A DNA stretch of 64,000 nucleotides from Arthrobacter_E sp041360795. Lineage in GTDB: Bacteria > Actinomycetota > Actinomycetes > Actinomycetales > Micrococcaceae. Location of the stretch: NCBI RefSeq assembly GCF_041360795.1, contig NZ_JBFUPW010000001.1, positions 248,001 through 312,000 on the forward strand. The letters run 5' to 3'. A program made the translations under genes and the position numbers. The notes under the pieces are model-generated. The model searched no databases, was not told where the DNA came from, and was given only the letters and a program-made list of their open reading frames with translations. Numbering within the stretch: the first letter of the stretch is position 1; every line of letters begins with the position of its first letter. Below are positions 8,428 to 16,101 of this stretch, in pieces.

Positions 8428-8919
8428 CTAGCTGCGGAAGTTCACGAACTGGAGGTCGACGTCCTCGAAGTTCTTGAGCAGTGCCATGGTGGCCTGCAGG
8501 TCATCGCGGGACTTGGAGGTCACGCGCAGCTCGTCGCCCTGGATCTGGGACTTGACGGACTTGGGGGCCTCGTCACGGATGAGCTTGTTGATCTTCTTGG
8601 CGATGTCCTGCTCGATGCCTTCCTTGATGGAGGCTTCGATGCGGTACTCCTTGCCGGACGGGAAGGGCTCGCCGGCGTCGAGGGACTTGAGGGAGATGCC
8701 GCGCTTGATGAGCTTGGATTCGAAGACGTCCAGGACGGCCTTGACGCGGTCCTCGGAGTTGGCCTTCATGAGGATCTTCTCGCCGCTGAAGTCGATCTCG
8801 GCGCCGACGCCCTTGAAGTCGTAGCGCTGGGCGATCTCCTTCTGGGACTGGTTGAGGGCGTTGGCAACCTCTTGCTTGTCTACCTTGCTGACAACGTCGA
8901 ACGTGGACTCGCCGGCCAT
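8428..8919 (-). CDS. yajQ: YajQ family nucleotide-binding protein
   Basis: 163 aa, the standard length of the family. The N-terminus STFDVVSKVD and the block QRYDFKGV are diagnostic of YajQ (UPF0234), two ferredoxin-like domains that bind nucleotides. Xanthomonas relatives bind cyclic di-GMP; the role in actinobacteria is unknown. AAGGAGAATC precedes the ATG. The gene is monocistronic, with its own terminator at 8369-8411. Confidence 0.92.
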   Translation of the reverse strand: MAGESTFDVVSKVDKQEVANALNQSQKEIAQRYDFKGVGAEIDFSGEKILMKANSEDRVKAVLDVFESKLIKRGISLKSLDAGEPFPSGKEYRIEASIKEGIEQDIAKKINKLIRDEAPKSVKSQIQGDELRVTSKSRDDLQATMALLKNFEDVDLQFVNFRS

Positions 8920-9112
8920 GATTCTCCTTAGGCGGTGGGTGGTTTCTTCCTACGAGTTTAAGGCCTGACGCCGCGGAACGCGCGGGGAGGCGGGCTTGTG
9001 GCTCACAGTTCACTCTCAGCTGATCTCTGGGCGGAACTCATCCGGGCCGGGGAGAGTTGCCTCAGTAGGAACTCCACGGGGGTTCCCGGAATGAACGAAG
9101 GCAGGAGAAGTC

Positions 9113-9415
9113 ATGGCGGCGGAACCCAAGAAGTATGCGGTCCCGGCCTCGGCCGGCAAGCAGGGCAGCCGGACGGCCAGCGTGATCAAGGGTGCATCGG
9201 CCGCGCTCGCATCCGCAGCGGTGGTGGCCGCGTCCGTGGCCTTCGCCCCGCAGGCCGCGCCCCAGGCCCGGGTGAATGGCATCCACGAGGATCTGCAGCG
9301 CGCGGTGCAGCTCAAGCAGCTCACGCCCGAGCAGGCCGCGCGTTTCGAGGAGCGTATGAGCCGCACGATCCTGGGGTCCGGCGAAGGGTCCAGCGGGGAC
9401 GAAGACCAGGCCTGA
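9113..9415 (+). CDS. Small hypothetical protein with one hydrophobic segment
   Basis: 100 aa; a good Shine-Dalgarno (GGCAGGAGAAG) precedes the ATG. Residues about 22-47 are an Ala/Val-rich hydrophobic stretch (SAALASAAVVAASVAFAPQAA) that could be a signal peptide with an Ala-rich cleavage region or a single anchor. The rest is charged and helical, ending in an acidic tail. No family is recognised. The overlapping minus-strand frames are shadows. Confidence 0.55.
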   Translation: MAAEPKKYAVPASAGKQGSRTASVIKGASAALASAAVVAASVAFAPQAAPQARVNGIHEDLQRAVQLKQLTPEQAARFEERMSRTILGSGEGSSGDEDQA

Positions 9416-9446
9416 TCCGCCGTCCGAAGGGCCTGACGAGGCCCGA

Positions 9447-9476
9447 TTCGATTCTGCGGAGAATCTTCTGTAAAGT
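9447..9476 (+). promoter_or_regulatory. Possible promoter for tRNA-Tyr
   Basis: TTCGAT (9447-9452), an 18-nt spacer and TAAAGT (9471-9476), about 55 nt upstream of the tRNA. It is a weak but locally AT-rich match in an otherwise GC-rich stretch. Confidence 0.35.
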
Positions 9477-9531
9477 TGTCTTGCTTCCACTCGCCGGAAA
9501 CGACGGATGGAAGTGCTTCTACGTGAAGCTC

Positions 9532-9616
9532 GGCAGATTACCCGAGCGGCCAAAGGGGGCTGACTGTAAATCAGCTGGCACTGCCTACGGGGGTTCGAAT
9601 CCCTCATCTGCCACCA
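9532..9616 (+). tRNA. tRNA-Tyr (GTA)
   Basis: The acceptor stem GGCAGAT (9532-9538) pairs with ATCTGCC (9606-9612). The anticodon loop is CTGTAAA with anticodon GTA. A long variable arm, as in bacterial tRNA-Tyr, and the T-loop GGTTCGAAT are present. The ACCA end is encoded (9613-9616). A hairpin terminator follows 4 nt later. Confidence 0.97.
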
Positions 9617-9619
9617 CGG

Positions 9620-9651
9620 AAAGGCCCGGAACCACATGGTTCCGGGCCTTT
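9620..9651 (+). terminator. Terminator after tRNA-Tyr
   Basis: A perfect 14-bp stem (9620-9633 with 9638-9651) with a 4-nt loop ACAT directly follows the tRNA. Confidence 0.8.
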
Positions 9652-9705
9652 CGTGTTTGCTGGGGCGGTTTGTGGGCGGTCTGTGCCGGCTGAGCCCGCC
9701 CCCGC

Positions 9706-9963
9706 TCAGGAACGGCCGAAGCGATCCCTATGGAGATCGTCGATGGATCTGAGCCCCCGATAGACGCCCACCAGAATCATCATGAATCCTAGGAAAGTGA
9801 TCGCTCCGGCGGCGACCAGCAGAATGGTGGCCAAGCCGAGCGCGTCGAACGGTGCGGCACCCATCCGACCGGTGGTGGCGAGGAATGAGACCACTCCGGA
9901 ACCGATGGTTCCGATGAAGATCAGAATGACGCCGCTGAGAAACGCAGAACTCGATCCGCGCAT
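9706..9963 (-). CDS. Small two-TM membrane protein
   Basis: 85 aa with two strong hydrophobic segments (about residues 8-30 and 42-66) and a short basic/acidic cytoplasmic tail ending in HRDRFGRS. No family is recognised. It is flanked by intergenic sequence on both sides and appears monocistronic. Confidence 0.6.
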   Translation of the reverse strand: MRGSSSAFLSGVILIFIGTIGSGVVSFLATTGRMGAAPFDALGLATILLVAAGAITFLGFMMILVGVYRGLRSIDDLHRDRFGRS

Positions 9964-10062
9964 GACGATACCCCCAAGGTCCTGGTGCAGTGAGTGACGG
10001 CAGAAGCCTATCCGGATCTCAGCACACAGCGGCCTTGTGACTCTGAATTGCTCTGTGAGGGC

Positions 10063-10272
10063 TCAGTTCTCCAGTGCGTAGCCGTCCAGGTGGTGGACCA
10101 GGCGGCGGCCCAGGCCGCCGTCGAGCTGGATCCAGAGGGTGGTGCGGTCGTGCGTCATGCCGTCGACGTGGCCGACGATGCGATCGCCTCGGTGGTCCGA
10201 GAGGGCGATCGGCTGGCCCGACGGGATTTCGGGCCAGAGGTGGTTGATCTCGGTGGTGCCCAGTGCACTCAC
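10063..10272 (-). CDS. Small conserved-type hypothetical protein, 69 aa
   Basis: The start is a GTG at 10272 preceded by AAAGGAGA at 7-nt spacing; an upstream extension to 10389 lacks such a site. The protein begins SALGTTEINHLWPEIPSG and has an alternating, beta-rich pattern (QPIALSDHRGDRIVGHVDG, TTLWIQLDGG) suggesting a small barrel domain. No named family is recognised. Downstream lies the two-TM gene on the same strand, about 100 nt away. Confidence 0.6.
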   Translation of the reverse strand: MSALGTTEINHLWPEIPSGQPIALSDHRGDRIVGHVDGMTHDRTTLWIQLDGGLGRRLVHHLDGYALEN

Positions 10273-10433
10273 GGCAGTCTCCTTTGCTGCTTGTTCTCTT
10301 CGTAATGCCCTTATTTTCCAGGAGTTGAATGAATGGCGGGTGAACATCCGCCGTGAATTACCCCCAGGTCGCCTTCGCTTTTCGTCCACATGAGATGCGC
10401 TGTTCCTTGTGCCGGGTCGTCGGATCGCCGAGC

Positions 10434-11261
10434 ATGAATCCCATGAACACCCCGACCCTGGACACCGATTCCCTGGTGCTCCGTCTGCGCACCGCCGGCT
10501 GCGTCTTCGCCGAGGAGGAAGCCGCCATCCTGGAGGAGAGTGCGCTGGACGAGGCGCATCTCCTGCGCCTGTGTGAGCGGCGGGAACAGGGCGAGCCGCT
10601 GGAGCAGCTCGTCGGCTGGGTGGATTTCGGCGGTCTGCGGCTTTCCGTGGGGCCCGGCGTCTTCATCCCTCGGCAGCGGACCCTGTTCCTGGCCAGGCTG
10701 ACGCTCGCTGCCGCCAGGGAATACCCGTCACCCGTGGTGCTGGAGGCTTTCGCCGGGGCGGCGCCGGTGGCCGCCTGGGTGGCGCACCACCTTCCCGGGG
10801 CGACGATTCATGCGAGCGACGCCGACGCCGTCGCGCTGGCACATGCGGAGCGGAACCTCGGTTCCGGGGCCGCGGTGTCGCGGGGGACGGTGCTTTCCGC
10901 GGTGCCGCCGCGATTCCTCGGCGCGGTGGACGTCCTGGCAGCCGTCCCGCCCTATGTTCCAGAGGCGGAGGCCGCGTTCATGTCCCGGGAGTCCCGCGAA
11001 CATGAACCTGGCGCGGCCGTCTACGCCGGAGCGGATGGGCTCGACTTCGTCCGGGCCGTGATCACCGAGGCGGGTCCGTGGCTCAGTCCGTCGGGGCGGA
11101 TTCTGCTGGAGATGAACCGTGAACAGCTCGCCCCAGCGGCCGCTCATGCGGAGGAAGCCGGCTTTGCCGTGGAGCGATTCGTCGCAGAGGACGGCCATAC
11201 CGGCGTGCTGCGTCTGTCCCGGCCCGGGTCTTCCCCACTAAGTTACCGACAAGTAACATAA
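10434..11261 (+). CDS. PrmC-related methyltransferase-like protein with degenerate motifs
   Basis: About 275 aa from ATG 10434 (ATG 10443 or 10395 are alternatives; none has a clear ribosome site). The fold matches the PrmC-related protein-(glutamine-N5) methyltransferases: a helical N-terminal domain, then FGGLRLSVGPGVFIPRQRT, then a Rossmann domain and the late block SREHEPGAAVYAGADGLD. The SAM-binding motif I, normally a DxxxGxG type, reads EAFAGAAP here, and the catalytic NPPY/NAPY motif reads AVPPY, lacking the Asn that holds the glutamine amide. Catalysis is doubtful. It may be an inactive paralogue or act on another substrate. Confidence 0.7.
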   Translation: MNPMNTPTLDTDSLVLRLRTAGCVFAEEEAAILEESALDEAHLLRLCERREQGEPLEQLVGWVDFGGLRLSVGPGVFIPRQRTLFLARLTLAAAREYPSPVVLEAFAGAAPVAAWVAHHLPGATIHASDADAVALAHAERNLGSGAAVSRGTVLSAVPPRFLGAVDVLAAVPPYVPEAEAAFMSRESREHEPGAAVYAGADGLDFVRAVITEAGPWLSPSGRILLEMNREQLAPAAAHAEEAGFAVERFVAEDGHTGVLRLSRPGSSPLSYRQVT

Positions 11262-11265
11262 GGGC

Positions 11266-11808
11266 ATGCACCTCATCTTCCGGACCCTCTGGCTGCTGTT
11301 CGCCTCGCGTCGCCGTTCACCGTTGAGCATCTGGGACACGTCCAGTCTGCCGATGCGTGCCCTGCCGACGGACGTGGACATCGCGGTCCACATCAACAAC
11401 GGCATGTACTTCTCCCTCATGGATCTGGGCCGTTTCGACCTCATGGTCCGTGCCGGAGTGTGGGAGCGCATGCGCAGGAAGGGGTGGAGCCCCGTGGTCT
11501 CCGCCCAGACCATCAGCTACCGCAAGTCGGTCAAGCTGTGGCAGCGCTACACGATCGAATCCCGCATCATCGGCCTTGACGCCAAAGCCATCTACTTCGA
11601 GCAGCGCATGGTCGCCAATGGCGAGATCTACGCCCGGGCCTACATGGCCACGCGGCTGGTCCACCGGGGGCGTCCGGTGAGCAATGACGAGATCATCGCA
11701 GAGGTCGGCCCGGTGCCCGAGGACCTGGTGCTCCCCGATTGGATCCACGAGTGGCGTTCCGAGGTCGCGCTGCCGGGGTCGCGCACGCCCGGGCCGCATG
11801 AGTGGTGA
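11266..11808 (+). CDS. Hotdog-fold acyl-CoA thioesterase
   Basis: 180 aa. The central 130 residues show the 4HBT/THEM-like hotdog pattern: DVDIAVHINNGMYFSLMDLGR, where the Asn-Asn-Gly-x-Tyr region forms the start of the hot-dog helix, then a strand block around SYRKSVKLWQRYTIES. Such enzymes hydrolyse acyl-CoA thioesters in the cytoplasm. The gene begins 4 nt after the PrmC-like gene and is probably cotranscribed. The substrate is unknown. Confidence 0.8.
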   Translation: MHLIFRTLWLLFASRRRSPLSIWDTSSLPMRALPTDVDIAVHINNGMYFSLMDLGRFDLMVRAGVWERMRRKGWSPVVSAQTISYRKSVKLWQRYTIESRIIGLDAKAIYFEQRMVANGEIYARAYMATRLVHRGRPVSNDEIIAEVGPVPEDLVLPDWIHEWRSEVALPGSRTPGPHEW

Positions 11809-11837
11809 CTGACCGCGCGGCCCGGTGAAGGTGCGGC

Positions 11838-12629
11838 TCAGCGGCCGACGTCGCGGGTGCGCAGGACGAGCGCGGCCAGCGCCATCAGTGCGATCGTCCC
11901 GCCCCACATCCCGGCGCAGGCGCCCCAGTCGACACCCTGACTGAACGGGTCGGAGCCGAAGAACCAGTGGTACGGCGAGAAGTCCAGCAGCCACTTCGCG
12001 GAGTCGCTCTGTTTGCCCACCGCGTTGAAGACGTAGCCGAGCACCGCGACGGCTGCACCGAGGATGAGCCCGTGGACGCGGCGTCCCCGCAGTGCTCCGC
12101 CGAGCAGGGCGGCCGCGGCACTCAGCGCCAGAAGACCGGCGTAGCCGAGGGCCGCGCCCGCGACCTTGCCCAGGTCGAGGTTCAGCTGCGACGGGCCGTT
12201 GAGCACCGCCACCGCGCAGTACATGACCAGCACCAGGAACAGCAGCCGCGCCAGGATCGCCAGCGCACGCCCTGCCACGAGCTGCACCCGCGTCACACCA
12301 TGAGCGAGGGTGAGTTCCAGCAGCCCGGACTCCTCGTCACCGCCGACCGCCGACGCGCCCCAGGCGATCGTGGCCATGCTGAGCAGCAGGAAGCCGAGGA
12401 GTCCGAACAGGGTCGACTGGGTGTACCCCGGGCCGCTGCCGAGCTGGTCGTAGTTCAGAGTGCGGACCAGCTGGGCCGGCAGCGATTTCAACAGCTGCTG
12501 CATCTGTCCGTTGCCCACCATGGAGGGGAACAGGGGCAGGTAGAGCGCCGCCGCGGCCACCAGGCCCACAGCCCAGGCGAGCGTCGCCCGCCAGCTGTCC
12601 ACCACGCCGCGCGTGAAGATCGCGAACAT
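11838..12629 (-). CDS. ABC transporter permease (ABC-2 type)
   Basis: 263 aa from an ATG one nucleotide after the ATPase stop, preceded by AAGGAGTC. A longer frame to 12659 would overlap the ATPase gene. Six hydrophobic segments and a WGASAVGGDEESGLLELTLAHGVTR loop match ABC-2 exporter permeases in which the Gly-Asp-Glu-x-Gly block precedes the coupling region. With the ATPase it forms an exporter, likely for a drug, peptide or lipid. It is third in a TetR-ATPase-permease operon. Confidence 0.85.
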   Translation of the reverse strand: MFAIFTRGVVDSWRATLAWAVGLVAAAALYLPLFPSMVGNGQMQQLLKSLPAQLVRTLNYDQLGSGPGYTQSTLFGLLGFLLLSMATIAWGASAVGGDEESGLLELTLAHGVTRVQLVAGRALAILARLLFLVLVMYCAVAVLNGPSQLNLDLGKVAGAALGYAGLLALSAAAALLGGALRGRRVHGLILGAAVAVLGYVFNAVGKQSDSAKWLLDFSPYHWFFGSDPFSQGVDWGACAGMWGGTIALMALAALVLRTRDVGR

Positions 12630-12630
12630 C

Positions 12631-13653
12631 TCAGGACTCCTTCCGGGCGTGCCGTTCATGGCGGCCGCCCCGTCGTTCCGCCTCCGCGGGATGCGCGGAG
12701 CCTGGATGGGTGCCGTACAGGGTGAGCACCGCCTGCTCCAGGTCGGGCTCTTCCAGCACGACGTCGGTGACCGGCAGGGCGGCGAGCGCCGCGAGCAGGG
12801 GGCGGACGCCGTCGTGCACGCTCGCCTCCAGTCGTCCGTCCGGGAGGGTGGTCAGGCCGTCGACGCCGGGGACGCCGCGCAGGCGTTCGAGAGCGTCCTC
12901 ACGCTGCTGGTCGCCGTCTTCAAGCCGGACCCGCAGGGTGCGCACCGCGGTCGCCCGCAGCTCCTCGACGCTCGCGTCCGCGACGATCGTTCCTGCCCGT
13001 AGGATCGCCACCCGGTCCGCGCTCTGCTGCAGTTCGCTCAGCACGTGAGAACTGAGCAGGACGGAGCGGCCGTCCGCACGGACTTCGGCGATCATCGACA
13101 GGAATTCCTGCTGGAGCAGGGGGTCCAGCCCGCTGGTGGGTTCGTCCAGGATGAGGAGCTCGGGGTCGTGCATGAAGGCCTGGATGAGCCCGAGCTTCTG
13201 CTTGTTGCCCTTGGACAGCTCGCGGACCTGCTTGTCCAGCGGGACGTTGAGCCGTTCGGCCAGTTCCTCGATCCGGCCGTGGCGCACCGGGCCGCTCAGC
13301 CGGGCGAAGTGCTGGAGGAGCTTGCGGCCCGTGACCCGGGATTCCAGGATCAGTTCGCCCGGAAGGTAGCCGATGCGGCGGCGCAGCTCGGGGCCGGCGT
13401 GCCGCGGGTCCTCGCCGAGCACCCGGAGCGTCCCGCTGCTGGGCCGGATGATGTCCACCAGACACCGGAGCGTGGTGGTCTTGCCGGCGCCGTTCGGCCC
13501 GATCAAGCCGAGGACGGAACCCGGCGGCAGCTCGAAGCTGAGCCCGTGGAGCACCTCGTTCCGGGCGAAGGACTTGTGCAGGGATTCGACGCTGATGCTG
13601 GCTGGGCTGACGCCGGCTGAGACGACGCCGGGTGAACTGGTGCTGGACGACAT
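12631..13653 (-). CDS. ABC transporter ATP-binding protein
   Basis: 340 aa. Walker A GPNGAGKT is at 52-59, the signature is LSKGNKQ, Walker B is LLILDEP and the H-loop is LLSSH. A C-terminal extension of about 80 residues (DUF4162-like position) is usual for exporters of the antibiotic-efflux type. It starts one nucleotide after the TetR stop and is followed one nucleotide later by the permease, so the three are tightly coupled. Confidence 0.9.
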   Translation of the reverse strand: MSSSTSSPGVVSAGVSPASISVESLHKSFARNEVLHGLSFELPPGSVLGLIGPNGAGKTTTLRCLVDIIRPSSGTLRVLGEDPRHAGPELRRRIGYLPGELILESRVTGRKLLQHFARLSGPVRHGRIEELAERLNVPLDKQVRELSKGNKQKLGLIQAFMHDPELLILDEPTSGLDPLLQQEFLSMIAEVRADGRSVLLSSHVLSELQQSADRVAILRAGTIVADASVEELRATAVRTLRVRLEDGDQQREDALERLRGVPGVDGLTTLPDGRLEASVHDGVRPLLAALAALPVTDVVLEEPDLEQAVLTLYGTHPGSAHPAEAERRGGRHERHARKES

Positions 13654-13654
13654 G

Positions 13655-14311
13655 TCAGGCCTCCTGAGGTTCGTCGTGGTCCGGGGAGGTGGCCTCCCGG
13701 TAGGCCGTGAGGAAGGCGTCCGTGGTGTAGAAGCCGTGGGTGTAGAGCTCCAGGCCCGGTCCTCCGATGCGCTGCATGACGCTCTGCCAGTCGCCTTCCA
13801 CTCCCAGGGCCTTCGCCGCGATCGGGCCGAAGGCGAGTGAGCCGACGCTGGTGAGGGCGGTGAGGACGGCGACTCCGCGGATGTCGGTGAAGGGCCGGAC
13901 GGTCCCGTCCTCGATGCCGCTGCGGATCACCGACTCGCTCAGCTCCACCAGGTGCTGGAACAGCGAGGCGCTCGTGGCAGTGCCTTCCAGCAGAGCCTGA
14001 CGGAGGTAGTCCATCTCCAGGGTGTAGCCCTCCGGATTGCGGTTGAACTCCGCCATGAGGTGTTTGAGCCCGCCGGGCCGCATCTTGCTGCTCGCCCGTT
14101 CGGTGGTCACGCCGAGAACCTGCTCGTCACAGGCTTCGCGCAGCCCGGCGGCCGAGCCGAAATGGTGGATGAGCAGGCCGGGGCTGACCCCGGCCTCCGT
14201 CGCGATGGCACGCAGGCTCGTCTTCGCGAATCCATCGCGGGCGTAGAGCCTGATGGCGGTGTCGCGGATCCGGGCCTTGGTGGTGAGGTCGTCCTGTGGT
14301 GCTGAACGCAT
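13655..14311 (-). CDS. TetR family regulator of the ABC exporter operon
   Basis: 218 aa from ATG 14311 (GTG 14329 would add six residues but lies inside the operator). The HTH region is AIATEAGVSPGLLIHHFGS. The helical C-terminal domain resembles the TetR_C group found beside ABC exporters. The gene heads the operon. An 18-nt inverted repeat sits directly against the start codon and there is no Shine-Dalgarno, so the mRNA may be leaderless and the gene autoregulated. Confidence 0.85.
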   Translation of the reverse strand: MRSAPQDDLTTKARIRDTAIRLYARDGFAKTSLRAIATEAGVSPGLLIHHFGSAAGLREACDEQVLGVTTERASSKMRPGGLKHLMAEFNRNPEGYTLEMDYLRQALLEGTATSASLFQHLVELSESVIRSGIEDGTVRPFTDIRGVAVLTALTSVGSLAFGPIAAKALGVEGDWQSVMQRIGGPGLELYTHGFYTTDAFLTAYREATSPDHDEPQEA

Positions 14312-14328
14312 GTTTAAGATACTAAACA
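14311..14328. promoter_or_regulatory. Operator of the TetR-ABC operon
   Basis: Inverted repeat TGTTTA-N6-TAAACA immediately upstream of and touching the TetR ATG, in a locally AT-rich stretch. Its position suits autorepression of the TetR-ATPase-permease operon. Confidence 0.6.
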
Positions 14329-14454
14329 CGTGTTCAACGGAAGGGAAGAGGCGGGGTGGAGACGGCCGTGTGAATCGTCCGTAGCCCAGCTGCGCCGCCC
14401 ATCAGGGCGCGCTGCCGCCCGCTCAGTCGCGCACCAGCGCAGCCGTGCCGCTTA

Positions 14455-14793
14455 TCAGGGCGCGCTGCGCCGTGGCCGGGAGCGAAGCCGGCGGATTCCC
14501 ACGCGAAGGAGGAACAGGACGACGATCACGCCCGCGAGGACCATGGACACCTCACCGTCTTGAAGTGAGAGAAAGGACGTCAGTGCGGGATGTTCTTCGC
14601 GCACCTCGGGGGAGAACTCGTACCAGTTGTTGTTACCGCGAGTCGAGGACCAGGCACGGCGCCGACCTCCCAGCTCTGCTGCCCACCACGGCCGAAGCCA
14701 GCCGTTGAGCAGCACGCCCACTGTCAGTGGGAGTACGAGGCAGATCAGGAACCCCGCCTGAGCGCGCAGCCACGCCGTGATCCTGCCGACCAT
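14455..14793 (-). CDS. Hypothetical two-TM membrane protein
   Basis: 112 aa; the ribosome site AGGAGGGG precedes the ATG. One hydrophobic segment at about residues 10-33 and one at about 82-100 flank a polar extracytoplasmic loop containing RGNNNWYEFSPEVREEHP. The C-terminus is arginine-rich. No family is recognised. It has no close neighbour on its strand. Confidence 0.6.
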   Translation of the reverse strand: MVGRITAWLRAQAGFLICLVLPLTVGVLLNGWLRPWWAAELGGRRRAWSSTRGNNNWYEFSPEVREEHPALTSFLSLQDGEVSMVLAGVIVVLFLLRVGIRRLRSRPRRSAP

Positions 14794-14974
14794 CCGCCCC
14801 TCCTGTTCCGATGTCCATCCTAGGGTCGTTGGTCACCTGGCCGAGATGAACTGTCAGCGGGCGAGCGTTTGTCGTTTTCCGCGTTCCCGTCGCGGCTGCG
14901 GAACCGGTCACGCCCTCAGCGGACAGCACGCAGGCAGGGTGGCCAGGCGCCGCCCGGGTGGTTACCGTGGAGAC

Positions 14975-15361
14975 ATGGCTACCGTAGACATCACCGGAGA
15001 ACAGTTCACCGAGACCATTCAGGGCAACGACATCGTGCTGGTGGACTTCTGGGCCGATTGGTGCCGACCCTGCAAGATGTTCGCCCCCAACTACGCCGCC
15101 GTCTCGGAGAAGCACCCCGACGTCTTCTTCGCCAAGGTGGACACCGAGACGGAGCAGCAGCTGTCCGCCGAAGCGGGCATCACCTCCATCCCGACACTCA
15201 TGGCGTTCCGTGAGCAGGTCCTGGTCTTCTCCCAGCCCGGCGCCATGTCCGCCCCGCAGCTCGAGCAGCTCGTGGAGGCCGTCAAGGGCCTGGACATGAC
15301 CGAGGTTCACGCTCAGGTCGCCAAGGCCCAGGCCGAAGCCGGCGAGACCGCCGAGGACTGA
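14975..15361 (+). CDS. Thioredoxin
   Basis: 128 aa from ATG 14975; a longer open frame upstream lacks homology. The redox motif is WCRPC (Cys30, Cys33) where canonical thioredoxin has WCGPC, and the cis-Pro lies in TSIPT. The C-terminus has a 20-residue Ala/Glu-rich helix beyond the usual fold. A cytoplasmic disulfide reductase role is expected. The Gly to Arg change between the cysteines would alter redox potential or partner choice. A terminator hairpin follows at 15380. Confidence 0.9.
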   Translation: MATVDITGEQFTETIQGNDIVLVDFWADWCRPCKMFAPNYAAVSEKHPDVFFAKVDTETEQQLSAEAGITSIPTLMAFREQVLVFSQPGAMSAPQLEQLVEAVKGLDMTEVHAQVAKAQAEAGETAED

Positions 15362-15379
15362 GCCCACTCTTCCGTGCCA

Positions 15380-15418
15380 ACGGCCCGGTGAGCGCCCCCA
15401 CGGGCGCCGCCGGGCCGT
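15380..15418 (+). terminator. Terminator after thioredoxin gene
   Basis: ACGGCCCGG at the 5' side pairs with CCGGGCCGT, with a further GCGCC/GGCGC stem inside, 18 nt after the stop. Confidence 0.6.
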
Positions 15419-15461
15419 CGTCGTCCGCGGGACGGAAAGGGCGGCCTTCTAGACTGTCCGC

Positions 15462-16091
15462 ATGAGCCTCATTCCCGAGCAGGACGAGCAGGAACGGCCC
15501 GGCCGGAGCCGCATCGCGACCGCGGCCGTGACCATCGGCGGGTTCGTCCTGCTGCTCTGGGCCATCGAGCTGATCGACACCGTGATGGGCCACCGGCTCG
15601 ATTCTTTCGGGATCAGGCCGTGGAACCCGTCCGGGCTGAGCGGGATCCTGTTCGCGCCTCTGCTGCATCTGGGCTGGGGTCACCTGATCGCGAACACCGG
15701 CCCGCTGCTGGTCCTGGGTTTCGTGATCCTGCTGTCCGGGGTCGGGGCGTGGCTGCGCGTCACCGCCGTGGTCTGGCTGGTCGGCGGCGTGGGCACCTGG
15801 CTCACGGGCGGGCCGGGATCGCTGCACCTCGGCGCCTCCGGGCTGGTGTTCGGCTGGATCGTCTACCTCGTGCTGCGCGGCGTCTTCACCCGGAGCGTGC
15901 TCCAGATCGCGCTCGGGGTCGTCATCCTCCTCGCCTACGGGGCCGTCCTCTGGGGTGTGTTCCCCGGCCAGACCGGGATCTCCTGGCAGGGGCACTTGTT
16001 CGGCGCGATCGGCGGAGGGCTGGCGGCCCGCCTCGAAAAGCCCCGGCAGGACGGCCCCGAGGTCTGGCCGCCGACACGTGCCAGCCAGTAA
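15462..16091 (+). CDS. Rhomboid family intramembrane serine protease
   Basis: 209 aa with six membrane segments. The catalytic Ser126 is in LGASGLVFG and the catalytic His178 in WQGHLFGAIGGG. HLIAN (74-78) supplies the oxyanion His/Asn. Rhomboids cleave transmembrane substrates within the bilayer. The length is short and the core is compact, without extra domains. The acyl-CoA synthetase gene starts 10 nt downstream, so the two may share a transcript, though no functional link is evident. Confidence 0.88.
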   Translation: MSLIPEQDEQERPGRSRIATAAVTIGGFVLLLWAIELIDTVMGHRLDSFGIRPWNPSGLSGILFAPLLHLGWGHLIANTGPLLVLGFVILLSGVGAWLRVTAVVWLVGGVGTWLTGGPGSLHLGASGLVFGWIVYLVLRGVFTRSVLQIALGVVILLAYGAVLWGVFPGQTGISWQGHLFGAIGGGLAARLEKPRQDGPEVWPPTRASQ

Positions 16092-16101
16092 CGTGCCTCA
16101 C

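Noticed and set aside
9062..9637. 191-aa minus-strand frame
   Set aside because: It runs through the tRNA-Tyr gene and opposite a small gene with a good ribosome site.
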